A stretch of 64,000 bases of DNA from Rhodoferax ferrireducens. Its GTDB lineage: Bacteria; Pseudomonadota; Gammaproteobacteria; Burkholderiales; Burkholderiaceae_C. The notes below the pieces were generated by a model. It saw nothing but the letters and a program-made list of their open reading frames with translations. It was not told where the DNA came from and made no database searches. The DNA lies in NCBI RefSeq assembly GCF_003347515.1, contig NZ_QEII01000236.1, positions 186,001 to 250,000 on the forward strand. The letters are read 5' to 3'. This document shows positions 60,737 through 64,000 of this stretch, in pieces. Position 1 is the first letter of the stretch. Every line of letters begins with the position of its first letter. A program made the translations under genes and the position numbers.

Positions 60737-61513
60737 ATGCTATTTCTCCTGTCCCCTGCCAAATCCCTTGACTTTGAAACCCCGGCAGGCGATGTCCCGC
60801 ACACCCAACCGCTGTTCGTCAAACAGTCCAGCGCGCTCATCCATCTGCTGCAGCAAAAGTCACCCCAAGAGATTGCTGGCCTGATGAGTTTGAGCGACAC
60901 CCTGGCGGGTCTGAATGTGGCGCGTTACGCGGCATGGCGCCCGAAATTCACGGCGGCAAACGCCAAACAGGCGGTGCTGGCCTTCAATGGCGATGTGTAC
61001 GAGGGGCTGGACGCCAAAAGCCTCAAGCCTGATGAGCTGGCTTGGACGCAAGACCATCTCTGCATCCTGAGTGGTTTGTATGGCGTGCTGCGGCCGCTGG
61101 ACTACATGCAACCGTACCGGCTGGAAATGGGCACGCAACTGGCGAATGAGCAGGGCCACAACCTCTACAAATTCTGGGGTTCGCAGATTGCGAACTACCT
61201 GAACGAGCGTTTGCAGCGGGATGTGTCGCCGGTGGTGGTAAACCTGGCCTCGCAGGAATATTTCAAGGCGGTGGACACCAAGGCGCTCAAGGCTCGCGTG
61301 ATCGAGTGCGTTTTTGAGGAGTACAAGAATGGCCAGTACAAGATCATCAGTTTTTATGCCAAGCGGGCGCGCGGCCTGATGGCGCGTTTTGCGGCGACGC
61401 ACCGGCTGGTGACGCCTAAGCAGCTCCAGGGCTTTGACGCGGAAGGCTACGCCTTTGAGGCCATCATTTCCAAACCGGAGCGGCTGGTTTTCCGGCGTCA
61501 GCAAGATTCTTGA
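60737..61513 (+). CDS. yaaA: Peroxide stress protein YaaA
   Basis: A 258-residue YaaA/DUF328 protein: MLFLLSPAKSLDFETPAGD at the start, NGDVYEGLDAKSL, LSGLYGVLRPLDYMQPYRLEM and a C-terminal FYAKRARGLMARF. YaaA limits free iron and so protects DNA from hydrogen peroxide. Its location behind the rubrerythrin group suggests a shared oxidative-stress theme. I start at the ATG at 60737; a TTG at 60728 would add three residues. Confidence 0.95.
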   Translation: MLFLLSPAKSLDFETPAGDVPHTQPLFVKQSSALIHLLQQKSPQEIAGLMSLSDTLAGLNVARYAAWRPKFTAANAKQAVLAFNGDVYEGLDAKSLKPDELAWTQDHLCILSGLYGVLRPLDYMQPYRLEMGTQLANEQGHNLYKFWGSQIANYLNERLQRDVSPVVVNLASQEYFKAVDTKALKARVIECVFEEYKNGQYKIISFYAKRARGLMARFAATHRLVTPKQLQGFDAEGYAFEAIISKPERLVFRRQQDS

Positions 61514-61534
61514 AATTTATAGAAAATAGGCCTC

Positions 61535-61577
61535 TAGCCCCCGTTCAATAAGCGTGAATAGCTATGAAAATAAGAGC
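61535..61577 (+). repeat. 43-nt double-hairpin repeat, copy 8, containing a start codon
   Basis: TAGCCCCCGTTCAATAAGCG begins the copy, and GCTAT-GAAAATA-AGAGC is hairpin 2. The ATG of the next gene (61564-61566) lies inside hairpin 2. Confidence 0.85.
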
Positions 61578-62484
61578 AAACAACCTTGACATCGAAGTCG
61601 AAGACACGGGCCCCGGTGCCCCGGGCGAAGTGCGGCCCGCCGTGTTGCTGATCATGGGCCTGGGCATGCAGCTCGTGGCCTGGCCGCCACAGCTGGTGCA
61701 GGCCCTGGTGGATGCCGGTTACCGCGTGATCCGGCACGACAACCGCGACGTTGGTTTGAGCCAGCAGCTCAATGCCTTGGGCAAACCCAACCTGATCTGG
61801 CAAAGCATTCGCTTCAAGCTCGGCCTGACGCCACAGGCGCCTTACAGCCTGAGCGACATGGCGGCCGACTCGCTCGGCGTGCTGGATGCGCTGGGAATCA
61901 GGGCAGCGCATGTGGTCGGCGTCAGCATGGGCGGCATGATTGCGCAGCGGGTCGCGCTGGCCGCGCCCCAGCGCACGCTCAGCCTGACCAGCATCATGAG
62001 CACCAGCGGCGCCAAAGGGCTGCCGCAAGCCCGACCGGAGGTGATTCGCGTCTTGATGAGCCGCCCCAAGGACCGCAGCCCGCAGGCGGTGGTGGACCAT
62101 TACATCAAGCTGTTCCAGGCTATTGGCAGTCCTGGCTTTCCGATGCTGGAGGCGGAAATGCGGGCGAACATTCTGCTGGGCGTCGAGCGCGGTTTTTACC
62201 CGGTCGGCACGCTGCGGCAGATTCTGGCCGTCATGGCCGACGTCAACCGTGCCACGGAGCTTGCCCAGGTACGTGTTCCGACGCTGGTATTGCACGGCAA
62301 GGCCGATCCGCTGGTGCCTTATGCCTGTGGCGAAGACACGGCCCGGCGCATTCCCGGCGCCAAACTGGTCGGTATTGAGGGCATGGGCCACGATTTGCCG
62401 CCGGACGTCGTGAACCACCTGCTGGACTCCCTGCTTCCCCATTTGAAAGCCGCGGACGTCCGCGCTACAACCCCCACACCATGA
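61564..62484 (+). CDS. Alpha/beta-hydrolase
   Basis: A 306-residue alpha/beta-hydrolase with the nucleophile elbow [11 protein letters not shown] (Ser near residue 122), [13 protein letters not shown] near residue 60, Asp in [11 protein letters not shown] and the catalytic His in MGHDLPP. It is a typical esterase, lactonase or peroxidase-type hydrolase with unknown substrate. Its start codon and first few codons (MKIRAN) are supplied by repeat copy 8, and its C-terminal residues [11 protein letters not shown] are partly encoded by a CGCGGACGTCCGCG palindrome (62451-62464). The stop overlaps the queF start by 4 bp. Confidence 0.88.
   Translation: MKIRANNLDIEVEDTGPGAPGEVRPAVLLIMGLGMQLVAWPPQLVQALVDAGYRVIRHDNRDVGLSQQLNALGKPNLIWQSIRFKLGLTPQAPYSLSDMAADSLGVLDALGIRAAHVVGVSMGGMIAQRVALAAPQRTLSLTSIMSTSGAKGLPQARPEVIRVLMSRPKDRSPQAVVDHYIKLFQAIGSPGFPMLEAEMRANILLGVERGFYPVGTLRQILAVMADVNRATELAQVRVPTLVLHGKADPLVPYACGEDTARRIPGAKLVGIEGMGHDLPPDVVNHLLDSLLPHLKAADVRATTPTP
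62451..62464. repeat. 14-bp palindrome in the hydrolase 3' end
   Basis: CGCGGACGTCCGCG is a perfect palindrome overlapping the last codons of the hydrolase. GCTAC follows, as in many short Comamonadaceae repeats in my recollection; this is low-certainty. Confidence 0.45.
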
Positions 62485-63350
62485 ACCATCCTGAAAATTC
62501 CCAGCTGGGCAAGGCGTCGGCCTACATCGACCAGTACGACGCATCGCTGCTGTTCCCGATTGCGCGTGCCGGCAAACGTGCCGAGATCGGCATCGCGGCC
62601 GCCGCGCCATTTTTCGGCGCCGACATCTGGACCGCGTTTGAGCTGAGCTGGTTGAACCTGCGTGGCAAGCCGCAGGTGGCGCTGGGGCACTTCACCGTGC
62701 CCTGCGAGACCCCCAACATCATCGAGAGCAAGTCTTTCAAGCTCTACCTCAACAGTTTCAACAACACGCAATTTGCCGATGTCGACGCGGTGAAAACCCG
62801 CCTGCGGGCCGACCTGAGTGAGGCCGTGTGGCGCGACACCGCGCTGGCCACCTCGGCGCGTGGCCCGGCGCTGGCCTCGATCGGCGTGCGGATTTTGCTG
62901 CCCGAGCTGTTCGACCGCGAGCCGGTGTATGAGCTCGACGGCCTGAGCCTGGACCGCCTGGACGTGGAATGCAGCCGCTACACCCCGGCGCCCGACTTGC
63001 TCAAGGTGCTGCCGGACGAAGCCCCGGTGAGTGAAGTGCTGGTCAGCAACCTGCTCAAGAGCAATTGCCTGGTCACGGGCCAGCCCGACTGGGGCAGCGT
63101 GCAGATCAGCTACACCGGCGCCCCGATCGACCAGGAGGGCCTGCTGCAATACCTGGTGAGTTTCCGCAATCACAACGAGTTTCACGAGCAGTGCGTGGAG
63201 CGCATCTTCATGGACCTCTGGACGCGCTGCAAGCCTCTGAAGCTGGCCGTGTACGCCCGCTACACGCGCCGGGGTGGCCTGGACATCAACCCGTTTCGCA
63301 CCAGCTACCCGCAAGCGCTGCCGCCCAATACACGCGCGGCGCGGCAATAG
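62481..63350 (+). CDS. queF: NADPH-dependent 7-cyano-7-deazaguanine reductase
   Basis: A 289-residue QueF of the long, two-domain (type II) form. The catalytic Cys is in [19 protein letters not shown] (about 194), the conserved Glu in [12 protein letters not shown] (about 234), and the N-terminal half is a degenerate T-fold with [15 protein letters not shown]. It reduces preQ0 to preQ1 in queuosine biosynthesis. The ATG at 62481 overlaps the hydrolase stop by 4 bp. The remaining queuosine genes are not nearby. Confidence 0.96.
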   Translation: MNHPENSQLGKASAYIDQYDASLLFPIARAGKRAEIGIAAAAPFFGADIWTAFELSWLNLRGKPQVALGHFTVPCETPNIIESKSFKLYLNSFNNTQFADVDAVKTRLRADLSEAVWRDTALATSARGPALASIGVRILLPELFDREPVYELDGLSLDRLDVECSRYTPAPDLLKVLPDEAPVSEVLVSNLLKSNCLVTGQPDWGSVQISYTGAPIDQEGLLQYLVSFRNHNEFHEQCVERIFMDLWTRCKPLKLAVYARYTRRGGLDINPFRTSYPQALPPNTRAARQ

Positions 63351-63372
63351 CCAGATGCGCAGGCCGGGCGCT

Positions 63373-64000
63373 TCAACGCATCTGGAACACCTGCACCGAG
63401 CGCGCCAGCGTCACGGCGCTGTCACTGAGACCGTTGGCCGAGGCAGCTGATTGCTCCACCAGCGCGGCATTTTGCTGGGTCACGGTATCCAGCTGCGTGA
63501 CCGCCTCGTTCACTTGCGTGATGCCCATGGACTGCTCTTGCGTGGCGTGACTGATCTGCTTGATGAGGTCGCCCACCTCCTTGACCGACTGCACCACCTT
63601 GTCGATGGTGTCGCCGGCGCTGGTCATCTGCTGCGTGCCCTCAGAAATCTGCTCGGCTGACTGGGCGATCAGTTCCCGGATTTCCTTGGCCGCCACGGCG
63701 CTACGCTGGGCCAGCGCCCGCACCTCGGAGGCCACCACGGCAAAACCACGGCCCTGGTCGCCGGCACGGGCGGCTTCCACTGCGGCATTGAGCGCCAGGA
63801 TGTTGGTCTGGAACGCAATGCCCTCAATCACGCCGATGATGTCGCGCACCTTGGCGGACGACGCGTCAATGGCCTTCATGGCCAGACCGACCTTGTGCAC
63901 CGCTGCACCACCCTGTGTGGCGACCTCGGTGCTTTTGGCGCTCTGTGCCGACACCTGGGACGCGGTGGCTGCGGTTTGCCTGACGGTGCTTGAGATTTCT
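63373..64000 (-). CDS. Methyl-accepting chemotaxis protein, C-terminal part (5' end outside window)
   Basis: The frame is open through the last base, so only the C-terminal 208 residues are seen. They hold the cytoplasmic signalling domain: the tip motif [20 protein letters not shown] followed by [16 protein letters not shown], and methylation-helix-like repeats on both sides. It transmits receptor state to CheA/CheW. The sensor and membrane parts lie beyond the window. No C-terminal CheR-docking pentapeptide is seen. Confidence 0.95.
   Translation of the reverse strand, partial: EISSTVRQTAATASQVSAQSAKSTEVATQGGAAVHKVGLAMKAIDASSAKVRDIIGVIEGIAFQTNILALNAAVEAARAGDQGRGFAVVASEVRALAQRSAVAAKEIRELIAQSAEQISEGTQQMTSAGDTIDKVVQSVKEVGDLIKQISHATQEQSMGITQVNEAVTQLDTVTQQNAALVEQSAASANGLSDSAVTLARSVQVFQMR

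Noticed and set aside
1..64000. CRISPR arrays, integrases, complete insertion sequences or prophage genes
   Set aside because: I saw no regularly spaced repeats, transposase or phage-structural genes on either strand.

Overview
The window is a GC-rich chromosomal stretch of a betaproteobacterium, most likely a Comamonadaceae member of the Rhodoferax/Polaromonas type. This is inferred from gene content (Bug/TctC binding proteins, UrtABCDE, a UraD-AllC fusion, lanthanide-type methanol dehydrogenase) and from several families of short palindromic repeats. No database search was run.

Layout. 0-5.3 kb: the end of nadA, an AsmA-like envelope protein, a TMEM175-type channel, and a divergent methyltransferase/XRE regulator pair. 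5.6-8.9 kb: a compact operon for a lanthanide-type PQQ alcohol dehydrogenase (XoxF-like), a XoxJ-like binding protein fused to a cytochrome c domain, and a small cytochrome c. 9-13.5 kb: an accessory island with a Gly-rich membrane protein, a decayed brnA antitoxin, a higBA module whose toxin gene carries a nonsense codon, an intact Xre-RES module, and a lower-GC PIN-domain protein. 13.7-36.2 kb: nitrogen salvage. It holds the urea transporter urtABCDE, a TPR response regulator with a degenerate receiver, ureD without urease genes, a taurine/pyrimidine-type ABC transporter behind a good sigma-54 promoter, malic enzyme, an M20 amidohydrolase, a purine-ring pathway (UraD-AllC fusion, PuuE, UraH, XdhC, PuuD) with a GntR regulator, and an amino-acid binding protein. 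36.3-44.1 kb: a chalcone-isomerase-fold protein, a Bug protein, a small exported Lys-rich protein, then an IclR-controlled aromatic-type cluster (metallo-beta-lactamase-fold protein, FAD monooxygenase, DUF2783, VOC protein, FAH hydrolase). 44.2-51.5 kb: a ferredoxin reductase, a nucleoside-diphosphate-sugar epimerase, a stress-type membrane protein, a flavoprotein, a sorbosone dehydrogenase/DUF2177 pair, a Cys-repeat protein and two pseudogene remnants. 51.6-64 kb: LysR, tRNA-Leu(CAA), cysM, NUDIX, TusA, valS, a rubrerythrin/Fe-S/DUF3501 group, yaaA, an alpha/beta hydrolase, queF and a truncated chemotaxis receptor.

How the genes fit together. Purine breakdown runs urate (PuuD) to hydroxyisourate (UraH) to OHCU (UraD) to allantoin (PuuE) to allantoate (AllC). 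Its nitrogen ends as ammonia and ureido compounds, next to a urea importer and a urease accessory gene. Xanthine dehydrogenase subunits, ureidoglycolate enzymes and urease structural genes are not in the window.

The most unusual feature is a set of short structured repeats that have entered coding sequences without breaking them. A 43-nt double-hairpin element (eight or nine copies) lies inside allC, puuD and an epimerase gene and supplies the start codon of a hydrolase. A GTCATTGCGAG-type repeat encodes SLRAQRGNP near both ends of UrtC. A structured segment of about 190 bp sits in-frame inside valS. Full-size gene starts were chosen from ribosome-binding sites and homology recalled from memory, so they are inferences.
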